From Pseudomonadota bacterium (GTDB taxonomy: Bacteria > Pseudomonadota > Alphaproteobacteria > Rhizobiales > Xanthobacteraceae), in contig JAEWHP010000042.1 in NCBI GenBank assembly GCA_023387735.1, positions 1-64,000 of the forward strand: a stretch of DNA of 64,000 nt, given 5' to 3'. Of the stretch, positions 1 through 8,681 are shown in pieces. Within the stretch, counting starts at the first letter, position 1; the number at the start of each line of letters is the position of its first letter. The notes under the pieces are model-generated. The model had not been told where the DNA came from. It did not search any database and was given only the letters and a program-made list of their open reading frames with translations. The position numbers and the translations under genes are program-made.

Positions 1-190
1 ATTTTCCCCTGCGCAGGGAAGGCCGGGATGCTCCCGCTGAACCTGTATGCTCGTGTGCGCGTCTTTTTGTGCGCAACTGCACACGAGACCGCGGGTGCAG
101 CGCGCACCCGGTCTTCCCTGCGCCCTCGGATCTTCTGGAGGGCCAACGAAGATGCAAACCTCGGGCAGAACATGTCGCGAGATCGCGAAG
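1..190. repeat. Dispersed intergenic repeat, Bradyrhizobium type
   Basis: Non-coding stretch with several inverted repeats: CTCGTGTGC (50-58) pairs with GCACACGAG (79-87), and GGGTGC pairs with GCACCC around 93-110. It ends in a GAGATCGCGAAG motif. From memory, this layout matches an abundant intergenic repeat in Bradyrhizobium and Rhodopseudomonas genomes; I could not check that here. The left end is cut by the window. The small open frames across it are not convincing genes. Confidence 0.6.
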
Positions 191-202
191 TTACATTCAG
201 TT

Positions 203-301
203 GTCATCCCCGCGAAGGCGGGGATCCAGTATTCCAGAGACTGCAGTGATTGAATCGGTAAGCCGCGGCGTACTGGATCCTCCGCCTACGCGGAGGATGA
301 C
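203..301. repeat. Palindromic GTCATCCCCGCG repeat downstream of tctA
   Basis: An outer inverted repeat: the left arm (203-231) begins GTCATCCCCGCGAAGGCGGG and reaches ATCCAGTA. The right arm (271-301) is its near reverse complement, TACTGGATCC to GGATGAC, with a few changes. Each arm is itself a small hairpin. The element lies just past the 3' end of tctA and could fold as a long RNA stem, acting as a terminator or 3' stabiliser. This is a REP-like class common in alphaproteobacteria. Confidence 0.7.
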
Positions 302-330
302 GACCTGTGTTGGCGTCGAACACGCTTCGG

Positions 331-1842
331 CTACGCCTTCGCCGGCACCAGCATGCGCCGGACACTGACAAAAGCCTTGTCGATCACCGGCCAGAACAGC
401 AGCACGATCGCCAGCGTCGTGATCGAGCCGACCAGGCCGTTGGACCAGAACACCTTCATGTCGCCGCCGGAGCCGATCATCGACAGGCGGAACGCATCCT
501 CGGCGCGGTTGCCGAGCACCAGCGCCAGCGTGAACGGCGCCAGCGGAATGCCGATCTTCTTGAAGACGTAGCCGACGACGCCAAAACCCAGCATCAGCCA
601 GATGTCGAACATCGCGTTCTGGATCGCGTAGGCGCCGATCGCGCAGGACACCACGATCATCGGGGCCACGGCCGCGAACGGCACCCGCAGGATGGACGCA
701 AAGATCGGCACCGTCGTCAGCACCAGCACGAGACCGACGACGTTGCCGAGATACATCGAGGCGATCAGGCCCCAGACGAAATCCTTGTGCTCGACGAACA
801 GCAGCGGCCCGGGGTTGAGGCCCCACACCATCAGGCCGCCGAGCAGGATCGCCGCGGTGCCGGAACCGGGAATGCCAAGCGCGAGCATCGGCAGCAGCGC
901 CGCGGTGCCGGAGGCGTGCGCCGCGGTTTCCGGCGCGAACACGCCCTCGATGCGGCCCTTGCCAAAACTGTCCTGGTCCTTGGAGAAGCGCTTGGCGAGG
1001 TTGTAGCCCATGAAGGAGGCGGCGATCGCGCCGCCCGGCGTGATGCCGAGCCAGCAGCCGATGAACGAGGAACGAAACAGCGTCACCCAGTATTTCGGCA
1101 GATCCTTCCAGACCGACAGCACCACGCGCAGCGAAATGGCGGCGGCATGGCCGCGCAGCGCCAGCCGCTCTTCCATGGTCAGGAGAATTTCGCTGATGCC
1201 GAACAGGCCGATGACGGCGACCAGGAAGTTGACGCCGCGCAGCAGTTCCGAAGAGCCGAACGTCATGCGCAACTGGCCCGACACGGTGTCCATACCGATG
1301 CCGGCGAGCAGCAGGCCGAGCGACATCGAAATGACCGTCTTGTGCTTGGCCTCGCGGCCGAGGCCGACGAACGAGCAGAAGGTCAGAAGATACACCGCGA
1401 AGAATTCCGGCGGTCCGAATTTCAGCGCGAACGACGAGATCATCGGCGCCAGGAACGTGATCAGCATGACCGCGACCAGCGAGCCGATGAACGACGAGGT
1501 GAAGGCCGCGGTCAGCGCTTCCGCCGCCCTGCCCTGTTGCGCCATCGGATAGCCGTCGAACGTGGTCGCTACCGACCAGGCTTCGCCGGGAATGTTGAAC
1601 AGGATCGAGGTGATGGCGCCGCCGAACAGCGCGCCCCAATAGATGCAGGACAGCATCACGATCGCCGAGGTCGGATCCATCGTGAATGTCAGCGGCAGCA
1701 GGATCGCGACGCCGTTGGGGCCGCCAAGGCCGGGCAGCACGCCGACAAAGATACCGAGCACCAGCCCGAGCATCATCAGCAGCAGCGTCTTCCACGTCAG
1801 CAGCACGGCGAAGCCGTGCATCAAAAGACTGAGAGCTTCCAT
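331..1842 (-). CDS. tctA: Tripartite tricarboxylate transporter, large permease TctA
   Basis: A 503-residue integral membrane protein, the usual length of the TctA family. The first half carries the family signature GVLPGLGG (about residues 34-41) followed by SILFNIPGE and DGYPMAQQGRA. The second half repeats the theme with GITPGGAIAA and ALGIPGSGTAA. TctA forms the transport channel with TctB and depends on a periplasmic Bug/TctC protein to deliver the substrate. tctB starts just upstream, 21 bases away, so the two are co-transcribed. The likely binding partner is the TctC gene at 5218-6201. The substrate cannot be read from sequence; nearby methionine-salvage genes are the only hint. Confidence 0.93.
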   Translation of the reverse strand: MEALSLLMHGFAVLLTWKTLLLMMLGLVLGIFVGVLPGLGGPNGVAILLPLTFTMDPTSAIVMLSCIYWGALFGGAITSILFNIPGEAWSVATTFDGYPMAQQGRAAEALTAAFTSSFIGSLVAVMLITFLAPMISSFALKFGPPEFFAVYLLTFCSFVGLGREAKHKTVISMSLGLLLAGIGMDTVSGQLRMTFGSSELLRGVNFLVAVIGLFGISEILLTMEERLALRGHAAAISLRVVLSVWKDLPKYWVTLFRSSFIGCWLGITPGGAIAASFMGYNLAKRFSKDQDSFGKGRIEGVFAPETAAHASGTAALLPMLALGIPGSGTAAILLGGLMVWGLNPGPLLFVEHKDFVWGLIASMYLGNVVGLVLVLTTVPIFASILRVPFAAVAPMIVVSCAIGAYAIQNAMFDIWLMLGFGVVGYVFKKIGIPLAPFTLALVLGNRAEDAFRLSMIGSGGDMKVFWSNGLVGSITTLAIVLLFWPVIDKAFVSVRRMLVPAKA

Positions 1843-1863
1843 CAGATCAGTTCCATCGGCCGG

Positions 1864-2406
1864 TTATCGGCCGAGCGCCGCTTCGAGCGGGCCCTTTGGC
1901 ATGATGACGTCGAAGGCGACGTCGAAGGTGACGAACATCACGGCGGTGAACACGAAGGCGGTGAGCAGCGATTTCCACAGCGCGATCTTGCCGACGAAGC
2001 GCATGAAGCCGAAGATCAGCAGGAAGCTCGCGACGTAGAGCCCGAGGAACTGCATGGCCAGACAAAACAACAGCGTCGGCACGAACACCGCCAGCACGCG
2101 GCGAAGCTGCGCCCGCGTCACGAAGACCTCGGTTGCCTCCTTGCGCGACAGGAACGCGGCGCCCAGGCCATAGAGGCTGGCGCCGGCGAGGATGACCGAG
2201 AGATAGAACGGGAAATAGCCGGCCTGCGGGCCGGTCGATTCCCACCCCGCCCCCGTGCGCCAATTGTCGTAGCCGAGCGTCAGCGCCAGCGCGAGCAGCA
2301 ACAGGCAGACGATCACGTCGACGGCGCGAACGCTGGTGACCGCGGGCGAATTGATTTCGGGCGCGGTCGGATCTTCGACGACGATTTCGATATCGGTATT
2401 GGACAT
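1864..2406 (-). CDS. tctB: Tripartite tricarboxylate transporter, small permease TctB
   Basis: A 180-residue protein with about four hydrophobic segments, matching the small membrane subunit of TTT transporters. The first segment is near residues 30-45 (VCLLLLALALTLGY). It is followed by the typical QAGYFPFYLSVIL stretch and by GLYVASFLLIFGF. It sits directly upstream of tctA and 60 bases downstream of the mtnA stop, so it may belong to a longer mtnP-mtnA-tctB-tctA transcript. TctB sequences diverge fast, so the call rests partly on its position beside tctA. Confidence 0.88.
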   Translation of the reverse strand: MSNTDIEIVVEDPTAPEINSPAVTSVRAVDVIVCLLLLALALTLGYDNWRTGAGWESTGPQAGYFPFYLSVILAGASLYGLGAAFLSRKEATEVFVTRAQLRRVLAVFVPTLLFCLAMQFLGLYVASFLLIFGFMRFVGKIALWKSLLTAFVFTAVMFVTFDVAFDVIMPKGPLEAALGR

Positions 2407-2466
2407 GGAGATGATGAACCCGGAAGGAACAGCGTGGCCCCGGATTACGTGCCGCTGCCGCTGCCG

Positions 2467-3570
2467 TCAATGACCGGCGCTACGCTCCGGGAACGCGCTC
2501 GCAAGTGCAGCACGCTCGGGGCGCAGCAGGCCGCGCTCCGTGATCAGTCCTGTCACGAGGCGCGCCGGCGTGACGTCGAAAGCGTAATTGGCCACGGGCG
2601 AGCCTTCGGGAACCACGCGCACGGTCTCGACGCGACCATCGGCGGTGCGGCCGGTCATGGTTGCGACCTCCTCGGTGCTGCGCTGTTCGATCGGGATCTG
2701 GCTGATGCCGTCACCGATACTAAAGTCGATGGTCGGCGATGGCAGCGCAACATAGAACGGCACACGGTTGTCATGGGCGGCAAGCGCCTTCAGATAGGTG
2801 CCGATCTTGTTGCAGACATCGCCATTGGCGGTCACCCGGTCGGTGCCGACAATCGCGAGATCGACCATTCGGTGCTGCATCAGGTGGCCGCCGGTGTTGT
2901 CGGGAATGACGGTATGGGGCACGCCGTGTTGACCAAGTTCCCACGCCGTCAGCGAAGCGCCCTGATTGCGCGGCCGCGTCTCGTCGACCCACACATGGAC
3001 CTTCAGGCCACGATCGTGCGCCAGATAGATCGGCGCCGTCGCGGTGCCCCAATCGACGGTCGCCAGCCAGCCGGCGTTGCAATGCGTCAGGATGTTGACG
3101 GGCTCGCCCGGCGGCTTCGCAGCGGCGATCTGTTCGATCAGCGCGAGACCATGCCGGCCGATCTCACGGTTGATCGCGACATCCTCTTCGGCGATCTCGG
3201 CGGCGCGGGCATAGGCGATTTGCGCACGCTGGGAGGGCGCCGCCGGCCTGAGCGCGCGCCTCATCTCGTCGAGCGCCCATTTCAGGTTGATCGCCGTCGG
3301 CCGCGTCGCTATCAGCATTTCGTAGGCGCGATCGACACCGTCGTCGGAACGGTCGTCCCGCACTGCCAGCGCCATGCCATAGGCGGCGGTGGCGCCGATC
3401 AGGGGCGCCCCGCGCACCAGCATGCTGCGGATGGCGTCCGCTGCCGCGTCGGCGGTCTCGAGGCGCACGATCACGAATTCATGGGGCAGCCGCCGCTGGT
3501 CGATCGCCCCGACCGACCAGCCGTCCGGCTCGAGCCAGATGCTGCGGAAATGCCGGCCATCGACCTTCAT
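2467..3570 (-). CDS. mtnA: S-methyl-5-thioribose-1-phosphate isomerase
   Basis: This 367-residue enzyme converts 5-methylthioribose-1-phosphate to 5-methylthioribulose-1-phosphate. It belongs to the eIF2B-alpha-like isomerase family. RGAPLIGATAAYG (about 53-65) is the phosphate-binding motif. Cys164 in the THCNAG motif and Asp244 in VGTDRVTANGD fit the known catalytic cysteine and aspartate. Its ATG overlaps the mtnP stop as ATGA, so the two are translated together and carry out consecutive steps. Length and motifs are complete. The confusable family members are ribose-1,5-bisphosphate isomerase and eIF2B-like proteins; the mtnP neighbour argues for MtnA. Confidence 0.95.
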   Translation of the reverse strand: MKVDGRHFRSIWLEPDGWSVGAIDQRRLPHEFVIVRLETADAAADAIRSMLVRGAPLIGATAAYGMALAVRDDRSDDGVDRAYEMLIATRPTAINLKWALDEMRRALRPAAPSQRAQIAYARAAEIAEEDVAINREIGRHGLALIEQIAAAKPPGEPVNILTHCNAGWLATVDWGTATAPIYLAHDRGLKVHVWVDETRPRNQGASLTAWELGQHGVPHTVIPDNTGGHLMQHRMVDLAIVGTDRVTANGDVCNKIGTYLKALAAHDNRVPFYVALPSPTIDFSIGDGISQIPIEQRSTEEVATMTGRTADGRVETVRVVPEGSPVANYAFDVTPARLVTGLITERGLLRPERAALASAFPERSAGH

Positions 3571-4442
3571 GACTTCAGCACCCGTCCGGCAACGGCGTCG
3601 AGTTTGGCGAGCAGCGTGGGGTCGCGTGCCTCCGGCGCCGTGATCAAGGCGGTATCGAGCACCCGGTCCGATCCCACCGGACAGGGCTCATGCTGGCGCG
3701 GAAAATCGCAGGCCAGACGCGCGACCAGCGCCTTCGCCTTGCTTGCATTCGAGTTCAGCACGCGAATGATATCCTGCACGGTGACCGCGTCATGATCAGG
3801 ATGCCAGCAATCGAAATCGGTGACCATCGCCACGCTGGCGTAGCAGATCTCGGCCTCGCGGGCGAGCTTGGCCTCCGGCATGTTGGTCATGCCGATCACG
3901 GAATAGCCCTGCGCCTTGTAAGACACACTCTCTGCGAGGCTGGAGAATTGCGGACCTTCCATGCAGACATAGGTTCCGCCCTGCACCGCCGCGATGCCCT
4001 CGGCCTTGGCAGCGGCGGCGAGGTGCACGTGCAACCGCGGCGACACCGGATGGGCCATCGAGACATGGGCCACGCACCCCCTGCCGAAGAACGAGCTCTC
4101 GCGCTTGAGGGTGCGGTCCACGAACTGATCGACCAGCACGAAGGTACCGGGCGTCAGATCCTCCTTGAACGAACCGCAGGCCGAGAGCGAAACCAGATCG
4201 GTGACACCCGCCCGCTTCAGCACGTCGATATTGGCGCGGTAGTTGATGTCGGAGGGCGACAGCACATGGCCCTTGCCGTGCCGCGGCAGGAACACGACCG
4301 GCAACCCGGCAATGACGCCGCGCGTCACGGCTGCGGACGGCTCGCCCCAGGGGCTTTCGATGGTCTCGTCGCGGACGTCTTCCAGCCCCGGCAGGTCGTA
4401 GATGCCGGATCCGCCGATGATGCCAAGCACCGCGTTCGTCAT
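3567..4442 (-). CDS. mtnP: S-methyl-5'-thioadenosine phosphorylase
   Basis: It splits 5'-methylthioadenosine with phosphate into adenine and 5-methylthioribose-1-phosphate, removing the by-product of polyamine and homoserine-lactone synthesis. The 291 residues carry the family motifs GIIGGSGIYDLPG at the N-terminus, PRHGKGH for phosphate binding, MEGPQFSS, and MTNMPEAKLAREAEICY with the VTDFDCW segment that contacts the base. The ATG at 4442 is preferred over an in-frame start seven codons earlier, because GGAGAAG lies just upstream of it. It is the first gene of the minus-strand run and is divergent from the aldolase at 4535. Confidence 0.95.
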   Translation of the reverse strand: MTNAVLGIIGGSGIYDLPGLEDVRDETIESPWGEPSAAVTRGVIAGLPVVFLPRHGKGHVLSPSDINYRANIDVLKRAGVTDLVSLSACGSFKEDLTPGTFVLVDQFVDRTLKRESSFFGRGCVAHVSMAHPVSPRLHVHLAAAAKAEGIAAVQGGTYVCMEGPQFSSLAESVSYKAQGYSVIGMTNMPEAKLAREAEICYASVAMVTDFDCWHPDHDAVTVQDIIRVLNSNASKAKALVARLACDFPRQHEPCPVGSDRVLDTALITAPEARDPTLLAKLDAVAGRVLKS

Positions 4443-4534
4443 GACTTCTCCATCCCACTCCATTCACAGACATGTTCGACTATACTGCGGCGCAATAATC
4501 AAGCATTGTCCGCAGGTTGCAAGAGGGCGTTGAA

Positions 4535-5185
4535 ATGCTGACGAAGGAAGATAAGGAAAAGCGTCAATCCATCATCGATGCCTGCCTGCGCATGAATGCG
4601 CTCGGCATCAACCAGGGAACGTCGGGCAATATCAGCCTGCGCCACGGCGAGGGCATGCTGGTCACGCCGACCAGCACGCCGTACGAGGCGATGCAGCCCG
4701 AGCAGATCGTCTACATGCATCTCGACGGCTCGCACGATCCGGCCCAGCGCCCGTCCAGCGAGTGGCGGTTTCACCGCGACATCCTCAAGGCCCGGCCCGA
4801 GGTACACGCGATCGTCCACGCCCATCCGCCCTACTCGACCATGCTGGCGATCATGGGGACGGAGATTCCCGCGGTGCATTACATGGTCGCCTGCGCCGGC
4901 GGCAACACCATCCGCTGCGCGCCCTACGCGACCTTCGGCACCCAGGAACTGTCGGAGCATGCCGTTCGCGCGCTTGAAGGCAGGCTGGCCTGCCTGCTGG
5001 AACATCACGGCATGATCGCGATCGGGCCGTCGCTGGCAAAAGCGATGTGGCTCGCGGTCGAGGTCGAAAACCTGGCGCGGCAGTATCACGGCTGCCTGCA
5101 GATCGGCACGCCGCCATTGCTGTCAAAAGAAGAGATCGAGAAGGTCCGCGTCCGCATGGCCGGCTACGGCCACGCGGACGAGTGA
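4535..5185 (+). CDS. Class II aldolase (FucA/Ald2 family), probable methylthioribulose-phosphate aldolase
   Basis: A 216-residue zinc aldolase of the fuculose-phosphate aldolase family. GTSGNIS (28-34) binds the phosphate, Glu76 in SSEW is the expected catalytic acid/base, and His95, His97 and a histidine in EHHGM (157-158) fit the metal ligands. The ATG at 4535 has AGAGGG about eight bases upstream; a TTG six codons earlier is less likely. It is divergent from mtnP-mtnA, with 92 bases between. In Rhodospirillum rubrum a homologous aldolase cleaves methylthioribulose-1-phosphate to DHAP and methylthioacetaldehyde. I infer the same role here, since no mtnB, mtnC or mtnD is present. MtnB itself is a distant relative, so that remains an alternative. 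Confidence 0.8.
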   Translation: MLTKEDKEKRQSIIDACLRMNALGINQGTSGNISLRHGEGMLVTPTSTPYEAMQPEQIVYMHLDGSHDPAQRPSSEWRFHRDILKARPEVHAIVHAHPPYSTMLAIMGTEIPAVHYMVACAGGNTIRCAPYATFGTQELSEHAVRALEGRLACLLEHHGMIAIGPSLAKAMWLAVEVENLARQYHGCLQIGTPPLLSKEEIEKVRVRMAGYGHADE

Positions 5186-5217
5186 GAGCTAATCTGGTTC
5201 GCGCGAGGAAACGCGTG

Positions 5218-6201
5218 CTACTTCGCCACAAAACCCGCTTCGTTCATCAGCGACGCGTTGAGCTTGTCATCCTCTTCGAGGAATTTCAGCATGTCCTTGC
5301 CGGTGAGGAAGATCGGCTTCAGCGCCTGCTTTTCCATGTATTCCTTGTACTCCGGCGTCTGCGTCACCTTCTGGAACAGGTCGACATAGAACGCCTGCTG
5401 CTCCGGCGTCACCTTGCCGGGCAGGAACATTGCGCGCAGCATCAGGTACTGCACGTCGAGCCCCTCCTCCTTGCAGGTCGGGACGTCGTTCCACGATTGC
5501 GTTTCGGTGACCTTGGTCTTGTAGGCGATGCGCTCCTTGTCGAACACGCAGAGCGCCCGCACCTGACCGGCGCGCCAGACTTCGAGATTTTCGGAAGGAT
5601 TGTTGACGTTGGCCTCGGTGTGCTTGCCGACCAGTTGCGTCGCCGCCTCGCCGCCGGACTTGTACGGCAGATAGGAGAACTTCGCTCCGGTCTTCTGCTC
5701 CATGAACACGGTCAGCACGTGATCCTCGCGCTTGGAGCCGGTGCCACCCATCTTGAAGGGCGAGCCTGCCGCCTTGGCGGCCGCGACGAACTCCTTCACG
5801 GTCTTCGGTCCCTCGGCGTTGTCCCACAGCACGAACTGATCGAGGGCCACGACCGACACCGGCGTGAGGTCGCGCCAGTTGAAGGGAATCTTGGCCGACA
5901 GCGGCAGCATGTAGATCAGCGAATAGGCGATCAGAACCTTGTTGGGGTCGCCGTCGCTGGACTTCATGTACATCAGCGCTTCGGCGCCGGATGCTCCGCC
6001 CTTCAGCGAAACCACCATCGGCTGTTTCATCAGGTTGTTCTTCTGGATCGCGGCCTGCATCATCCGCGCCATCTGGTCGGAGGCGCCGCCGGCGCCGGCC
6101 GCAACGACGATCTCGACCGGCTTGGTCGGCTCCCACGCAAGTGCCGGAGAGGTTGCGAGCATGGCCGTCAAGGCGGCCGCGGCTTTCAGGATGTGTCCCA
6201 C
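5218..6201 (-). CDS. Bug/TctC-family periplasmic substrate-binding protein
   Basis: A 327-residue solute receptor for a tripartite tricarboxylate transporter. The N-terminus is a signal peptide (AAAALTAMLATSPALA), followed by WEPTKPVEIVVAAGAGG, the usual first strand and ligand loop of Bug proteins. I chose the GTG at 6201 because GGGAAGAAG stands before it. The ATG 47 codons upstream would bury the signal peptide inside the protein. It reads on the same strand as tctB-tctA but is separated from them by the aldolase and mtn genes. It is the likely receptor for that permease pair. The ligand is unknown. Confidence 0.88.
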   Translation of the reverse strand: MGHILKAAAALTAMLATSPALAWEPTKPVEIVVAAGAGGASDQMARMMQAAIQKNNLMKQPMVVSLKGGASGAEALMYMKSSDGDPNKVLIAYSLIYMLPLSAKIPFNWRDLTPVSVVALDQFVLWDNAEGPKTVKEFVAAAKAAGSPFKMGGTGSKREDHVLTVFMEQKTGAKFSYLPYKSGGEAATQLVGKHTEANVNNPSENLEVWRAGQVRALCVFDKERIAYKTKVTETQSWNDVPTCKEEGLDVQYLMLRAMFLPGKVTPEQQAFYVDLFQKVTQTPEYKEYMEKQALKPIFLTGKDMLKFLEEDDKLNASLMNEAGFVAK

Positions 6202-6343
6202 GTGCTTCTTCCCTATGTGCTTGCTGTTTATGGACAAATTGGAGCTGCCCTTGGCGCCATTGTGCTGGGGATTGCAGGCGAGTTCAAGCTGCACCGCAAC
6301 CTGGCTGCGTATGACTTTCGCATGAGAATGCAACGTCCGCAAA

Positions 6344-6374
6344 AAAGCGCGGGCTCGTCAGAAGCCCGCGCTTT
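6344..6374 (-). terminator. Rho-independent terminator after the crotonase gene
   Basis: A perfect 12-base inverted repeat, AAAGCGCGGGCT and AGCCCGCGCTTT, with a seven-base loop. Read on the minus strand it follows the crotonase stop at 6403 and runs into a T tract (complement of AAAAAA at 6341-6346). This is a textbook intrinsic terminator. The opposite strand lacks an equally good T run. Confidence 0.85.
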
Positions 6375-6402
6375 CATAAAGTCTCTCACGCAACAGCGAA
6401 GG

Positions 6403-7200
6403 CTATTTGCCCTTGAAGTTCGGCGCGCGCTTGTTGAGGAACGCGTCCATGCCTTCGCGGAAATCCTCGCTCATATAGGCGCGCAGAATCAGGTCCTCGC
6501 CCTCGTCACGCGACAGCGTCCGCCGGATGCGCCGCACGGCCTCCTTGGTGACCTCGAGCGTGATCGGCGCATGGCCTGCAACCAGCTTCGCGGTTTCCTC
6601 GGCACGGCGCTGCAACGTCGCCACGTCGGGCACCACCTCGTTGAGCAGTCCGAGCGCCAGCGCTTCGGGGGCTTCGACCAGCCGTGCCTTGAAGATCAAA
6701 TCCTTGGTGCGCGCCGGACCGACCAGCGAAACCAGCCGGGAGATATTGGACATCGACAGGCAATTGCCGAGCGTGCGCGCGATCGGAAAACCGATGCGCG
6801 TGGATTCAGTGCCGATGCGAATGTCGCAGCAGGCCGCAATGCCCGCGCCGCCGCCGGTGCAAGCCCCGGCAATCGCCGCGATCACAGGCACCCGGCACGC
6901 TTCAAGCGCACCAAGCACGCGATCGATGCGGGCTTCGTAATCGAGCGCATCCTGCGCAGTCTTGAAGGCGCGGAACTGCGAGATGTCCGTGCCCGATGCA
7001 AACGCCTTGTCGCCCGCGCCGGTCAGGATCAGCGCCTTGATCGAGCGATCGTTGTTGATGGTCTCGCAGATCGCGGCCATCTGCTCGTACATCGCAAACG
7101 TCAGCGCGTTCCGCGCCTGCGGACGATTGAACGTCAGGCGGGCGATGCCGTCCTCGACGGAGTAGATCAGGTCTTCGGACGCAGCCACCGGAGCGTTCAT
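6403..7200 (-). CDS. Enoyl-CoA hydratase/isomerase family protein
   Basis: A 265-residue crotonase-fold protein, standard length. The oxyanion-hole segments are visible: GAGDKAFASGTDISQF (about 60-75) and GACTGGGAGIAACCDIRIG near residue 110. The segment that normally holds the first catalytic glutamate reads GNCLSMSNISRLVSLVG. It lacks the usual PE motif of enoyl-CoA hydratase, so the reaction may differ (isomerase, hydrolase or decarboxylase-type crotonase). A terminator follows it and the aminotransferase gene lies upstream, 36 bases away, so the two are probably co-transcribed. The substrate is unknown. Confidence 0.85.
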   Translation of the reverse strand: MNAPVAASEDLIYSVEDGIARLTFNRPQARNALTFAMYEQMAAICETINNDRSIKALILTGAGDKAFASGTDISQFRAFKTAQDALDYEARIDRVLGALEACRVPVIAAIAGACTGGGAGIAACCDIRIGTESTRIGFPIARTLGNCLSMSNISRLVSLVGPARTKDLIFKARLVEAPEALALGLLNEVVPDVATLQRRAEETAKLVAGHAPITLEVTKEAVRRIRRTLSRDEGEDLILRAYMSEDFREGMDAFLNKRAPNFKGK

Positions 7201-7236
7201 CGCAGCTCTCTCTGTTGTTGTGTTTCGGATCTCGCC

Positions 7237-8436
7237 TCAGGCCACCGCGGCCTTCGGCATCGCGACGACGTCGCGTCCCTTGAGCACGTCCATCGCCGCC
7301 AGCACGCCGCCGCTGCGATGCGGCACCTTGGCGAGATCAAGACCCATCTCGACGCCCGACAGCGTGCCCATCAGCATGAGGTCGTTGAAGTGGCCGATAT
7401 GGCCGATCCGGAACACCTTGCCCTTGATCTTGTTCAGGCCGGTGCCGAGCGACATGTCGAAGTTCTCCAGCACCACCTTGCGGAAATTATCCGCGTCATG
7501 CCCTTCCGGCACGACGACGCCGGTCAGCGCGGGCGAGTGCGCGCCCTGCTCCTGGCACTGCGTTTCCAGTTCCCACACCTTGGCTGCCGCGCGCGTCGCG
7601 GCGCTATGGCGCTTGTGCCGGGCGAAGACGTTCTCCAGTCCTTCCTCCTCAAGCATCTTGACGGCCTCGCGCAATCCGAACAGCAGATTGGTTGCGGGCG
7701 TATAGGGCCAGGTGCCGGCCTTGTTGATGGCGATGACTTCCTGCCAGTCCCAATAGGAACGCATGGCGGGGTTCGCCTTCGCGACCGCGAGCGCCTTCTC
7801 CGAGATGGCGTTGAAGCCGAGACCCGGCGGCAACATCAGGCCCTTCTGCGAGCCGGCCACCGAGACGTCGATGCCCCAGGCATCGTGCTCATACTCCAGC
7901 GATCCGAGACCGGAGATGGTGTCGACCATCAGCAGCGCCGGATGATTGATGCGGTCGAGGATATTGCGAACTTCCTTGGGATGGGTGACGCAGCCGGTCG
8001 AGGTCTCGTTGTGAACCACGCAAACGGCCTTGATCTTGTGCGCCTTGTCAGCCGACAGCCGCGCCTCGATCTGCTCGAGGTCCGCGCCATGACGCCAGTC
8101 GCCGGGAATGAAATCCACTTCAAGCTTGAACTTCTCTGCGATGCCGCGCCACAGCACGGCGAACTGCCCGGTCTCCGCCATCAGCACCTTGTCGCCGGGC
8201 TGCAGCGTGTTGACGAGGGCCGCCTCCCAGGCACCGGTGCCGGACGACGGGTAGATGATGACCGGCTGCTTGGTGCGAAACACCCGCTGCATCGCAGCGA
8301 GGACGGCATGACCGACCTCGGCAAATTCGGGGCCGCGGTGGTCCATGGTCGGCATGTCCATGGCGCGCAGCACCCGGTCCGGCACGTTGGTCGGTCCCGG
8401 AATCTGCAGAAAATGCCTTCCAGTATGCACGGTCAT
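7237..8436 (-). CDS. Serine-glyoxylate aminotransferase-like PLP enzyme
   Basis: A 399-residue class V aminotransferase. It starts with the family-typical IPGPTNVPDRVLRAM, has SSGTGAWEA (about 64-72) for cofactor phosphate, and Lys198 in AGSQKGL is the PLP-binding lysine. The ATG at 8436 is preceded by GGGAAGGA; the longer in-frame start at 8484 has no such site. Relatives transfer the amino group of serine to glyoxylate in C1 and C2 metabolism (SgaA of the serine cycle). With a GlcG/HbpS-like gene divergent from it, a link to glyoxylate or glycolate metabolism is plausible. Alanine-glyoxylate and aspartate-type substrates cannot be excluded. Confidence 0.87.
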   Translation of the reverse strand: MTVHTGRHFLQIPGPTNVPDRVLRAMDMPTMDHRGPEFAEVGHAVLAAMQRVFRTKQPVIIYPSSGTGAWEAALVNTLQPGDKVLMAETGQFAVLWRGIAEKFKLEVDFIPGDWRHGADLEQIEARLSADKAHKIKAVCVVHNETSTGCVTHPKEVRNILDRINHPALLMVDTISGLGSLEYEHDAWGIDVSVAGSQKGLMLPPGLGFNAISEKALAVAKANPAMRSYWDWQEVIAINKAGTWPYTPATNLLFGLREAVKMLEEEGLENVFARHKRHSAATRAAAKVWELETQCQEQGAHSPALTGVVVPEGHDADNFRKVVLENFDMSLGTGLNKIKGKVFRIGHIGHFNDLMLMGTLSGVEMGLDLAKVPHRSGGVLAAMDVLKGRDVVAMPKAAVA

Positions 8437-8681
8437 GGGCGTCCTTCCCGGTATTGCCTTGGTTTCGCGAGGCTCGAATATCACTATTTGGCGGGCTTGT
8501 CCCTCGCCCGGCAGTGGCCGTCAATGCATAAGAAGCAGGGCTTCGCCTTGCCAAGCCAGACCCCGGCAGGCAAGAGACTGACGAGTTTCCGAAGAGATCT
8601 GCGAAACGGCGGCAACAGGGTCGAAAAGCCACAGAATGCGGCCGAAACCTGATCCGCACCCCTGCCACAAAGGAACCATCC

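Noticed and set aside
307..3795. A 1162-codon plus-strand open frame, and similar long frames at 5047-8652 and 9917-11260
   Set aside because: They lie opposite well-supported minus-strand genes, have Arg/His/Gln/Ala-rich composition typical of antisense frames in high-GC DNA, and show no family motifs.
4443..4534. Possible SAM-type riboswitch before mtnP or the aldolase
   Set aside because: The divergent gap is only 92 bases, must hold two promoters, and shows no multi-helix structure.
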